A model generated the notes under the pieces. The model was not told where the DNA came from and searched no databases. It worked only from the letters and a program-made list of their open reading frames with translations. From Skeletonema tropicum (taxonomy: Eukaryota > Bacillariophyta > Thalassiosirophyceae > Thalassiosirales > Thalassiosiraceae), in the NCBI GenBank assembly GCA_037178625.1, contig CM074136.1:1116001-1180000 (forward strand): 64,000 nucleotides of DNA, read 5' to 3'. The position numbers and the translations under genes were made by a program. Every line of letters begins with the position of its first letter. Position 1 is the first letter of the stretch. Positions 19,082 through 30,309 of the stretch are shown here, piece by piece.

Positions 19082-22000
19082 ATGGGAAATACTTTGCCCA
19101 TGTATGCTGACGTTATCACTTGCTCGGAAGCTCAGACTATGCTCTACTTGTCGGGTCCCTCTTCTAGAGCTTTAGTCTCAAACGAGGAATATGAAGATGA
19201 TGAAACACAGGCTTTGAACTCACGCCTTGTTGTCGAATTGACTTATCGTCCCCGAATCCTTGCCCTACATGGTGCTCAGAGTAACAACGCTGTGACAAAG
19301 CTGCAGCTAGAGAACTTGAACATCACAGATGATGACTACGATATCGAGTATCTACAAGGAGGAGTTGAAGTCGACGAAGCTCATCCTGATCTCGACGGCC
19401 TAATCAATGGCCCGTTTTATTCGTGGTTTGACAAGGATGACCCAGCTTCTATTATCAAGGCAGTGCAGCATGTTGTCAGCTTTTGTCACATGAAGGGGCC
19501 ATTTGACGGTATTTATGGATTTTCTTCTGGTGCCGTAGTTGCATCTATCGTGGCTAATCTCTCCAGAGATCCAATGCTCCAAGAGCTTTTGCGTGAAGAT
19601 CCCCTCCAACTTAGGACGGTATGGGATGTTACCAAATTATTGAGTGTCGATGGTATGCGGAGGGCTAGCGCGGTCCGCAGAAACTCACAAATATTTGGAG
19701 TAAGGAATTCTGTAGTCAATACGGCGGCTCCACGCGCACGTCGTACATCACTGTGGGGGAATACGCATCAGCCCCTCACCCTTGATCAGCCTCTCTTCAA
19801 GTTTGCCATCCTTGCATGTGCTGCACCACTTGTCTCTTCTATCCGCGAGAAAGCAGACATGAATAACCCAATTCCGATCGAGGCTGGTACTATTCCCGTC
19901 AGTTCATTCCACATAATTGGTATTGAGGACGGCTTCAAAGCAATGAGTGAAAAAAATGCTTCATTGTATGCATCTCGCAAAGTCATGTACATGCCTGGTG
20001 GGCACGGAGTACCTCGCGATGTCCATCTGGACAAAGACTTATGCGCCGCATTGAGGAGTTTCGCGAGATCATTGGGTAGGCCCCCGAGAAGGGAAAGGTC
20101 TCCAAAGTACGTTCAAATGAATGAGGTATCGGGTGTCCAACTTCTTAAGGAATCCCAAGTTGCCCTTGTGAAGCTCAAGCACGAGTTGCTCCCCGAAGGG
20201 AAGTTCAGGGGTGGGGCTACGATCCGAGGTGCGTTGGCTGCACAACCAGCAGAGAAGCCATTCCTTTACACTTCTCGGAATACTAATGCCAAGGAAACCA
20301 CTACGTATGGAGATTTATTGAGCTTCATTGATGGAGGGGCAGGAGACCTTCGTGCTCTGGGCATTGCTCCTGGAGAAGTTGTAGCCTATGCAGCTCCCCC
20401 CGGCGGTGGTGCTATGGCCGTAGTAGCCTTCCTATCCATTGGGGCCCAGACAGCTGCGGCTCCATTAGCCCCTGGTACTGCCGAGCCTGACGCCCTTGAT
20501 GCCTTGGACCAGTTTGATGCTAAGCATCTCATTCTCTTCGACGGAGTGGAGTGTCCTGGAGTGCAAGCAGCGTTTGAGAAGTATGCTGCGACCGGTAAAG
20601 CACAGATTCATAGAGCTGCAGCTGTAGGTGACGAAAAGCCTGGTTTGTTTGAGTACAGTGTTGATGTTGATGCAACTACTGCCTATGATGGGAAATCGCC
20701 CCTGGTGAACTCAGAGAGTGGGACGTGTTTGCTACTCCGCACTTCTGGAACGACTGCGCGGCCTAAAGGTGTGCCGCTTGCTCAGGGTGATCTCATTACA
20801 AACGGCGCTCTTATTGCACACGCCATGGTACGTGCTTACACAAATTTCATCAGATGATTTGATTTGTCGCAACTCTAACTCTAACCTATCTCATCGTTAT
20901 CTTTCCCCCAGCTACTTACCGAGTCGGACGTATGCTACTCCGTCATGCCTTTGTTCCACATCGGTGGTATTAGTGCATCTATCCTTTGTACTTTGACCTC
21001 TGGAGGAGCGGTGTCGTGCGATCCCGATCCTTTTGATCCTTCTCGTATGGTTCAGGCGTTGGGAATGTCCAACCCTCAACCAACTTGGTACAGCTCGGTG
21101 CCCACAATCCACAATGCGACTGTGAGCTTCCTAAAAAACATCGCATCAAGTGACGAGAAGTACAACAATATGGGAGTTGGAACGGACGGGGTCTGGACCA
21201 AGGGCCACTCTCTTCGGATGATCCGATCCGGAGCTGCAGCCCTGTTGGGTCCAGACGGTGAGGCTCTTGCTGCTGCGTATGGTGGCGTGCCGATTTACCC
21301 TACCTACTCGATGAGTGAGCAGATGCCGATCTCGCAGCCCCCAGGTGGAAGAGATGACTCTTTTTTCTCCAAACTAGGTTCTGTGGGTGTTCCAGTTGCA
21401 GCTTCGACTGCAATTGTTTCTCGAGCTAACTTAAGGCCACAGCCGCCAGGTGTCGAGGGAGAGATTGCTATTTCTGGTCCAACTGTCTTGAAGAACTACC
21501 TAGCCAACCCGGAGGCTGACCAGAAGTCTTTCTTCTTCTTGTCCATCGCAGAGAACAAAAGCCCACTGCCCTTTTTTCTCACTGGAGATATTGGTGTGAT
21601 CGATAGCGATGGCTTCCTCAGCTTGAAAGGTCGTGCTAAGGAGCTCATCAAGAAAGGAGGCGAGCAAGTGTCCCCTTTTTGAAGTTGAAGATCCATTAAA
21701 GACCCATCCATGGATTGAAACACCGATCTGTTTCGCCGTCCCGTCAAAGTTGTACGGAGAAGAAGTTGGTTGTGCCTTGGTGCTCTCGCCTTCGTGTCCA
21801 GTCGACAAGGATGATGATGCCACCTTGAAGAGAGTTTCTGCAGAAATGAGGGCATGGCTGAAGGAAGCGAAGTTGGCCCCGGTAAGTGTCCGGCTTCTCC
21901 TTTTGTGTTGGACTGTTCACCTGATAAATATTGTTCTGATTCTTATTCGTCTCGCTCTTGTTCGTTTCTTCAAATCTATTCAGATTAAATGGCCCACAAA

Positions 22001-23889
22001 GTGGATCATTGTCAACGATGACGAGCTTCCCAAGACAAAAACCAAGAAGTACATTAGGGTAAATTTGTCAACGCACTTGGGAATGGATCCAGAAGACGAC
22101 GACAAGGCTGTCTCGAAGACGATCAAGGCAAAGGTGGATTGGGAAGTTATTGGAGCTTTCCGCTTTGTTCTGGCTTGCTATGTCATGTTCATGCACATCG
22201 GCTCAAACGTGAGTTGGGGGGCGTTCAATAATCTAAGAGGCTGGCCTTGGCACGTTCACGTCTTCTTCACTTTGGGTGGTTATTCAATGGCATCACCAAT
22301 GAATCCCACCATCCAGAAGAAATTCTCTTACTTCTTGGCAAGAATTGGCTCCATGTATCCAATGTACGCAGTTGCTCTTACTTTTGGCCTCATCAATCTC
22401 CTCGTCGTCTGCCGACCAAGCACATTCCGCTCTGACTTTCATTGGGACGCTCAACCTGACGATCTGGTACTTGAAGATGGATCTCCAGCTCCACTCTTCT
22501 GTGAAGGTACACCAGCCACTCGCAGTAGTTACTGGGGAAGTTTATTCCTCACTATTTTCACCTACATCTTCGGCCTTGCTATCACCCCATCCTGGCCTCT
22601 CACCTGGTGGCTTGGTTACTACTTGTGGTTCAGTTCCATGTACTACTGCTGTCTCGCATGCTTCCCTGCCACCTACAATTACTTCTTCAACAAGACTCGA
22701 CAGAATGTCAAATTGCTTTTGGTATGGCTCTTCGGACTACTAGCGGCCAATGCCGCAATTTGCACTGGTGCGTGGTTCATCTGGAAGGATATGACAGGTT
22801 ACGGAAATTATGATGCAGAGGGTAACCCAGCTTCGCCAGAAGAGCAAACTGATGGGGTTGTTCAAAATGTTGGAGTTCTGTCCTTCTATTTGTTTGGTCC
22901 CTTCTGGCAGATCTACTTTGTCATTGGTATGGCTGCTGCCTTTTTGTATGACGCTCACCGTCCAGCGGAGAAACACAGTGCTCGTAGGTGGGGGTGGTTG
23001 GCTGATTTGATTACCTTGATGATGATTGGTATGAGTATTGCTATCGTCGCGCAAGGAGTTCAGCCTTATGATGGAATCTACTACATGCGCCCAGATTCTG
23101 CCAATGAGAAATCGGACTCGGGGAGCTCCAATCGCATCTGGGACAACATCGGTGGCCGTATCTTCGCTCCTCTGACCACACTTTGGATCTATGCTCTTTC
23201 TACTGGAGAAGGGTTTACCGCCAAGCTCTTGCGTTGGAACTTTTTGTCGACTACTCTGGCGCCCAACGCGTACAATTGCTTTTTGTTCCATCAAATGGTT
23301 GGTCAATGGTATTATGCTGCCACTCGAAATGGGACCATGTGGAACTGGTGGAGATACCGAAAGGATTTCTACTGGTTTAGCCCCAAGCCATGCCCAGTAG
23401 AGTGGTATGAGTACTTTTACGTTGTCGGGCTTGTTGTTGCTTTCTCGAGGTTGATGAATGCCCTTGAGCCACTTGTTAGCGATGGGTGTGAGTATTTGCA
23501 TTTGTGTGAAAGATTTGATCACTGCCGCCCTGCCGCCCCTACTAAATTCAGAAAACTCATCTTGCTTCTTTTCTTCTGCTTCAGTATCCAATTTGAAGGG
23601 AATCTTCGTTCAGGCCGAAGAAAGCGATGATGAAGATACTGCCAAACTTTTGGCCGAACTCATTGAAGGCATGACTGGAATTGAACCCTTGATGGATTAT
23701 ACTTTGGAAGAGTGCGGTTTGGCATCGATTGGTGTGCCTGTCCTAGTCAACTTGCTCAACAAAAACTTTTCGACCAAAAAGAGGCAATTGAATGTTACGG
23801 CATCCGATTTGGTCGAAGCTAAAACTATTGGTGACATGGTCGAGGTAGTGGATGCTGCCAAGGCTCGTGCTGACGATCAAGGTGTTTAA
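19082..23889 (+). CDS. Four-domain enzyme: FSH serine hydrolase / acyl-AMP ligase / acyltransferase-3 / carrier protein
   Basis: Exons 19082-20827, 20912-21881, 21984-23487 and 23585-23889; about 1507 residues. Residues 55-335: FSH/OVCA2-type hydrolase (RILALHGAQ, nucleophile loop GFSSG with Ser about 148, His in PGGHGVP about 308). Residues 375-930: ANL adenylate-forming domain with RTSGTTARPKGV, YPTYSMSEQMP, the TGDIG and KGRAKELIKKGGEQ motifs and the C-terminal Lys in PKTKTKKYIR. Residues 960-1400: membrane acyltransferase-3 with RFVLACYVMFMHIG (catalytic-type His) and FFTLGGYSMASP, about ten membrane segments. Residues 1407-1507: acyl-carrier-like domain with CGLASIG, Ser about 1454 as the likely phosphopantetheine site. 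All key residues appear intact. The chain suggests activation of an acid, loading on the carrier and transfer to an acceptor at a membrane; substrates are unknown. One extra T in TTTTT at about 21676-21680 breaks the frame within the ligase (VSPFEVED expected). Confidence 0.82.
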
Positions 23890-24665
23890 ATATTGAACAT
23901 TCTGTCGAAATGTCGAGTGACTTTCTGGGTGTTAATGCTAGGATTACGGGACGAGGAATGATGGGGGTGGGGATTACATAAGCACTGTTGCTTAAGCTGA
24001 ATTGTGGTTCTCTTTAGGTTTATTAACGTAATATTGATTTTTGTCTTCAGCTACAGACTGATAGCTGGCCTACGTTTAGCTTTAGCTCAGTCTCATTTCC
24101 CAATACTGTATTCTACTTCGACTAAAAAGCAATACTGTTGTAAGCGTGAGCGATCTCAGCAATGCGAGAGAGAAGGATTTCAATGCACTAGCAGTAGCAT
24201 TAGTGAGCCAAAGCAGCCGAATCCACTGCCGATCTCATTCCCCTGCCTTTCCCCTTCTTATTACTTGACGTGCATGTCTCTTCTCTAGCACAAGTAGGCA
24301 GGGGGCTTCCTCTCTCTTGATATATCTTGCTCTCGGAGAGGTACTTAGGCACTTTGTTTGCTAACCGCATGCAAGGCAGATTAGATCTTCCAGCACCACA
24401 TAGCTGCCTGCCCGAGAGAGTATCCACACACAATGTATCAACACAACTCTCAAACATAATACAAGCATTCGAATTCTTAGTTTTGCTACACGACATCCAT
24501 CAAATTTAAGACCAACAAAGCCTACAATACACACATACAATCACCCAAAACTACCCAAGTATGTGCCTCACATCTCCAATCTCCAAGGGAAGGCTATCTA
24601 GGTCAAGCGTCGTAGCGTGACTCTGCGACTTTTTTATGGAACTCTTACTTCGTAGTTAGGAGTAT

Positions 24666-25229
24666 GCCCCGTCCGATCGGCCCCGTGTCAAGCAAAACTA
24701 TTTTTGCGTGCTTTGCGCGCTAACAAAAAAATCCGTCTAAATTAGCAAACTACTAACAAAATGATCAAAATAATTACTGGAAGTGATATTCTTCCTCTAG
24801 CTCGGCTATGTTGAGGTGGAGAAGGCAGTTTGATGAAGCCTACTTGCATCTATTCTATGTTTAACTGGGTGGAAGAAAATTCGGCCAGGAAAAGGTACCT
24901 CAAATGTGGCCCTAGTTAATTTGTTAGTGTGAAATGTGGGGTCGAATACTGACTCCCACTTTGAATTTTGACCTCTGCCAAGGGGATAACCGAATTCTAC
25001 ATGAAATTTTGGGTCAGAAAGAGTCTTGGTTTACTTATTGTTGTCGATGATGCTCTCTCTATCAGCGCTGCCAAAATAGCCAGCGTACAGTTAGTATTTT
25101 GTGAGCATTGTCTGTTGCGACATTGATAAAAGCATGTTCCCGCCCGAATTGGGTAGGAGTAGGTACTGTAGGAATCGTTCTACGTACGTAGAATTTTTTT
25201 GCTTGACGCGGGGATTGGTCTGACGGGGC
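24666..25229. mobile_element. Possible MITE, 564 bp, imperfect TIRs
   Basis: The left end GCCCCGTCCGATCGGCCCCG followed by TGTCAAGCAAAA, and the complement of the right end GCCCCGTCAGACCAATCCCC followed by GCGTCAAGCAAAA, align with one gap and share GCCCCGTC, CCCCG and GTCAAGCAAAA. No coding frame lies between. A target duplication could not be fixed. Confidence 0.55.
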
Positions 25230-27039
25230 TTACTATGTATTAACCCGGATTTGCAACCCAAGTAGCAAAAGTTACAGAGGAATTCGTAGCGTGATTATAC
25301 AATAAAAATATATCAGGTCAGGAGCGTGGTATGTCGGTCTTAATTGTGGTATTTTATGGTCATTTTGCAACCGAAGTTGCAAAAATCCTTGCAAAAGAGC
25401 ATGCTTTTTGCAACTTTTGCAACCCAAAGTAAACGCAGTGTGACAGCGCAGAGCGGTCATTGGTCACACTTCTTTTCCATCGCTCCGGCAGGCGCCGATC
25501 ACCATAAGTACACTCTAGCCCAGCTAGATCAACACACCATCATCTATACGACCGTGCGATAGCAGAATACATTGTATGGCGTTCCCATAAGGCAGCTGAA
25601 TCGAATGTTATGGCTGATGTCGAACGATATATCGATCATCTAGTAGAGAGACGTATCGTCCATACCATACATCAGCGGCTGACATATTGTGTGTGCCGAC
25701 ACAAATATCACGTTTGGTGTGATAAAAAACGAGTATAATAGAGGATTATGTACGGGGTACAATGATGGCGCACTCACTACTTGCATGGGTATAGCGTACT
25801 GATCGATGAGTCAGTTGGCAACAGAAGCAAGATGAAAATTGACTTGAAAAGCTAATTCAACACACATAATGCAAACATGTTCATGGCATTGGGTAATAGG
25901 ATATATTAGATCTTTCCGAGACACTGCAAATAACATAACATTGAATAACAACTAATTATTGACGGAACGTGTGTACGACTTATCATAGAAAAGCATTTTG
26001 CCATATGATAGGATGTCAGGGATAAGCGCAACGCACATCACCCTCTTAGACGACAACATCATTGACGACCACTCGTCTGAGCACACTCAGAGATAGCCAC
26101 GATAACATTTCAAACAACATCTCACGTCCACTCAATTGTTGAAAACTGCCGCTGCTGTTGTCGTAGATGTGATCTTCCCTCCGGTTTGGATTGATTTGCT
26201 GTGAGAAACAAACATAATGCTGCAAGCACACGCGTGCCTCTTTTTCAATGATGCTCTCAGTGATTCTATAACGCTAATGACGACGATCGACGGCTCTGAC
26301 GGAAGCTCACAATATGCAATACCATTTCATGGCCAATGGCGGTGGCTGAACGACGACCCAAGGGCAAATGAAGCGCATGTCATGGTAGGCATGTCTTGTG
26401 TCTATGTCTTTGTCATAAAGAAAAATCGCATCTTTCACGTGATCTGACATGTGTGACTACTATGTGACCATGTATGTGATTACACGGTTGCAAAAATAGT
26501 TGCAAATACTCCGAGTACAAGCGTAGTATCTCTTTATCTGAAAATGGTCGGGATTCCCACCATTTTGCAAAAAAACCACATTATGACTTTCTAGCGCCAT
26601 TTTGACCGACAAGACGGCTTCTCCAGACGGATTTAGACACATCGAGAGAAAGAGCAGGAGCTAAGCTTTCATATGATACTAGGGTTTGTATGGTTATTTT
26701 CAAGAGAATTTAGTCTACTGTGGTCTCAAAGTAGGGCTATTTTTTTGGCTAAATGACGAAAAATATGAGCTCTCTACCATATTTGAAAATCTCAAAAATA
26801 GCCCGCCCGTACTAATTCCCACGTACATTGGGTTTTTCTCACGTAGAGCCAACCACAAAAACACAAACGACCATGGTGATACACCCCCCCTCTACAGGTG
26901 GCGAGGCACTGCCAATGTCTCCCCAACCGGCGCAGACTAATGGCAATAGGTCTTAATCAACGGGGCCGGTGGCTTGATTTAGCCCTATTGCACATTTAAC
27001 GCCTTCGTAGCCGCCACCGCTGCCACATGATTTTCATCA

Positions 27040-27492
27040 TCATTACATCCGTTCTGCCGAGCCTGGCAGTGAGCCATTTGGTATCACCACCGCCATTGAT
27101 GTTACTCCTCCAGCATCCATAAGTTCTATAGAAGTTATTAGTGACTGTGAAAGCTCAATATCATCAAAGACGCCGAAATATGCACCTCGTATCACCAAAA
27201 TAATGACTACAATTCACCCATGTTGACAGATGGTGGAATGCAAATGGAGAGGGAGGGCAACGAATTGGTGGAGACGGTCACAGACACTGTTGATGATGAA
27301 TCAAGCACTACCTATAATACGATTTCAATTGACGAGCAAATGATTGGGTGGTTTGGAGGTAAACGTGATGGCACGACGTTGCGCATTCCGCCCATACCTG
27401 AGAGAGATGGGATATGTGTTGTTCTTTGTGATAGGGGATGCAATGCACCGTTTTCTGCATGTCAACTACTGATCAATGATATCAAACAATGA
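27040..27492 (+). pseudogene. PiggyBac-like transposase fragment
   Basis: The frame 27220-27492 encodes 90 residues. YNTISIDEQMIGWFGGKRDG resembles the second catalytic Asp block of piggyBac-type transposases (S-x-DE-x-M-I-x-x-x-G-R/G), and IPERDGICVVLCDRGCNA fits the following strand (KPxxxGIKxxxLCD). Upstream, in another frame, about 27055-27225 encodes SAEPGSEPFGITTAIDVTPP and ends in a stop at the join, which may be N-terminal transposase or linker sequence. The catalytic core is incomplete and no TTAA-flanked ends were found. The element is dead. Confidence 0.5.
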
Positions 27493-27600
27493 ATACTATC
27501 GATCTGTGCAATACTGTTACGTGCTCAGTTGACATTCTGGATCAACTTCGCAATATCCATCGTCCCAGGCAATGATACGTCAAAGCAAGTTGTATATACT

Positions 27601-27708
27601 TCGATGTTTGAAGTTCAACGTGAATATTTTGCTAGAATATGAACATGGGTGGAACCTAAAGGGTTTGGATGATCGTTTGGGAGGTAATTAATGTCGAAAT
27701 AGTGCCGT
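27601..27708. repeat. Dispersed repeat, copy 2 of 2
   Basis: Ungapped match to 10844-10951 over 108 bp, with about 10 differences by eye. Confidence 0.85.
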
Positions 27709-28229
27709 AATTATGTGTTCTATCATTGCACCGAATATTGGTACCCATGCCCGACCAGCATACCAACTCATTAACATGCTGAATAAAAATTTAAATATGA
27801 CAGTTGGCGACCCAAACAAAAATAAATATGATGCTACTATATGTTGAGATCATACTACGGCAGTTTCCGGTGGCATAACACTGATATTGTATGAACACAT
27901 GGCCATAGTAACAAGAGGTCGGTCATGGTGCTTATCTCAGATTTGATTTTTGGATGCCGGATGCCCCCTTTTCACATAGGAATTAGGTACGTTTTCTGTT
28001 TTTTTGGCGGGCCCAAGAATGGTGGCAAAAACCACCAAACCTATTCGAGATAAAGAGGATACATAACTATCATCTACTAATAAATAATTATGTAATACCT
28101 GTACTGTTACCTACTCTCTTCCACGTACGCATCGCATTTTGCATTCAACATGAATGCAACAACAACATGTCCACTGCTTCACATTGACATAGCTATCGAG
28201 CTCTTTGTGACGGACCAAAGAAAACCACC

Positions 28230-29823
28230 ATGAAGCTCCCTTCCATCGCCATAGGCTTCTTTCTAGCCAGTCACCAGGCATCTGGTTTCTCCACTAATCT
28301 TCCCTCATCATCATCCACAAAACAATCCACATCGTCACTCAATGTCTTCTCCGTCTCAGGTTCCACCGGCACCGGCGAGGGATGGATCGATCCCTCCGCC
28401 CCAGTAAACTCCGCTGCCTCCCTCCAAAAGACACTCGACGAATCACTCAAAGGATCCACCTTCAAAAAGCGCATCTCCATTCTCGGATCTACTGGCAGTA
28501 TCGGCACTCAAACACTTGACATTGTCGATGCCTGTCCCGATAACTTCGTCGTCGATGCATTGAGTGCGGGGAATAATGCCAAATTAATGGCAGATCAAGT
28601 CATGAAGTATAGTCCAAAGGTGGCATCGTTGAGTACACCCGAGGCAGCTGCGGAGTTAAAATCATTGTTGAAGGAACGTGGATGTACGGATATGCCAGAG
28701 ATTGTTCATGGTGCTGAGGGAATTGTGGAGGCGGCGACTGTTGGTTCGGCGGATACGGTTGTTACCGGAATTGTTGGCGCGGCTGGTTTGCTTCCAACGA
28801 TTGAGGCAATTAAACTTGGAAAGGATATTGCATTGGCGAATAAGGAGACTCTTATTAGTGGAGGACCAGTCATCAATCCTCTTGTTGAAAAGCATGGTAT
28901 TAACATGCTCCCTGCCGATAGTGAACACAGTGCCATCTTCCAATGTTTGCAGGGTGTCCCTCCCGGTGGATTACGTCGTGTTATTTTGACAGCAAGTGGA
29001 GGTGCCTTCCGTGATTTCAGTAAGGAAGAATTATTTAAAATGTGTGAGGAGGATCCAAGGGCGGTGCAAAAGAAGGCTACGACTCATCCTAATTGGGACA
29101 TGGGGGCGAAGATTACTTTGGATAGTGCTACCATGATGAATAAGGGATTGGAGGTAAGAAACAAACTCGTTGGTGGAATAAGAGAATGATACGCCGTGTC
29201 TGCAATAAAATGTGTATGTTTGTACTGTTCATGATTATTATTCATCCATGTCCGTCTTATCTTTTGTTCTGTGCTCATACACATCATAGGTCATTGAAGC
29301 TCATTACCTCTTCGGTGCCAGTTACGACGATATTGATATTGTGATTCACCCCCAATCCATCGTTCACTCCATGGTTGAAACTCAGGACACATCCTGCATT
29401 GCTCAACTAGGCTGGGCCGATATGCGTCTACCAATCGTCTACAGTGTCTCGTGGCCTCATCGTCTCAAAATGCCCTACAAACCATTGAACTTGGCTGAAA
29501 TTGGAAGCTTGACTTTTAAGGCTCCTGATACAGAGAAGTACCCTTGCATAGCATTGGCATATGCGGCTGGAAAGAAGGGAGGTACCATGACAGCAGTATT
29601 GAACGCGGCAAATGAGGCAGCAAACGAAATGTTCAGAGAGGATGTTGGTTTGGGATTTTTGGATATTCCCAAGTTGATTGAGGGAGCGATGGAGGCACAT
29701 AAGGAGGACTTTAAGGTTGATGATGTTACTCTTGATGATATTTTGAGCTGTGATGCTTGGGCCAGGGAATATGTTGCAGAGAATACAAAGAATGTTGTGA
29801 ATGCACCAATTCTCTCAACATAA
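28230..29823 (+). CDS. DXR: 1-deoxy-D-xylulose 5-phosphate reductoisomerase, plastid targeted
   Basis: Exons 28230-29153 and 29290-29823 (donor GTAAGA, acceptor CATAG, phase 0) give 485 residues. The enzyme turns DXP into MEP using NADPH, the committed step of the plastid isoprenoid pathway. Residues 1-19 form a signal peptide; ASGF at about 18-21 is the diatom cleavage motif with Phe at +1, followed by a Ser/Thr-rich transit peptide. The mature enzyme begins near residue 78: [19 protein letters not shown] is the NADPH-binding loop. [40 protein letters not shown] and [20 protein letters not shown] carry the metal- and substrate-binding residues. Exon 2 supplies [12 protein letters not shown] and the C-terminal helical domain with [12 protein letters not shown]. 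All hallmark motifs are complete. Confidence 0.97.
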
Positions 29824-30309
29824 GTTACTGGACTGATTTAGTTGAGAAAGTGGAGCGTGATCCGTAAGATAACCTGGGATATTCATTAGTGAAAGAAGTT
29901 TAAAATGCTACGTGGTAACATTATCACGTTCACAATATCATTGGAGTGCATCGCTCGGGCAGTCGGTCAGTCAAATCAATGAGTTTCATCTTCTTTGATG
30001 GTGGTTTAGGTATTTGCTACGCACGCTTTTTGAGTTGTACACTTAGATATTTGACCCGGCTACCTACCCTAATCCCATTTGACGAAAGAACTACAATATT
30101 AGTGGAAAAAGAAATAATAACCTTTCAAATCTCACTCGCGGTACTCCTGATAAATAGACCCCGGAGTGAAAATGGCGGGGCATGGCGCAAAGCGCCAAGT
30201 TTCATCTCTCATCATGTCATTTTTTGCGTAGGTGCATTAATTAGGTTCACATTACATGTCATCTATGTAATCTCTGGAGCTGCAGCTACGAAACAGAAGG
30301 AATAAAACA
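29824..30309. other. Intergenic, DXR 3' end to SBNO promoter
   Basis: No gene seen. The stretch should hold the DXR 3' UTR and the promoter of the helicase gene. No clear regulatory motif could be assigned. Confidence 0.4.

Larger units (their letters stand above)
23890..28229. other. 4.3-kb intergenic region of transposon remains
   Basis: No intact gene. It contains a small inverted-repeat element (24666-25229), a stretch with repeated TTGCAACTTTTGCAACC-like motifs (25250-25435 and near 26487), a piggyBac-like relic (about 27040-27492) and the second copy of a dispersed repeat (27601-27708). The remaining sequence is AT-rich and uninformative. Confidence 0.5.

Noticed and set aside
22740..23591. 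Antisense ORF of 283 codons opposite the acyltransferase-3 exon
   Set aside because: It is the shadow of a conserved multi-pass membrane domain on the other strand, has no recognisable motif and crosses the real intron.
25440..25570. Possible small ORF or RNA near 25.5 kb
   Set aside because: Short frame with no protein character and no recognised RNA motif.
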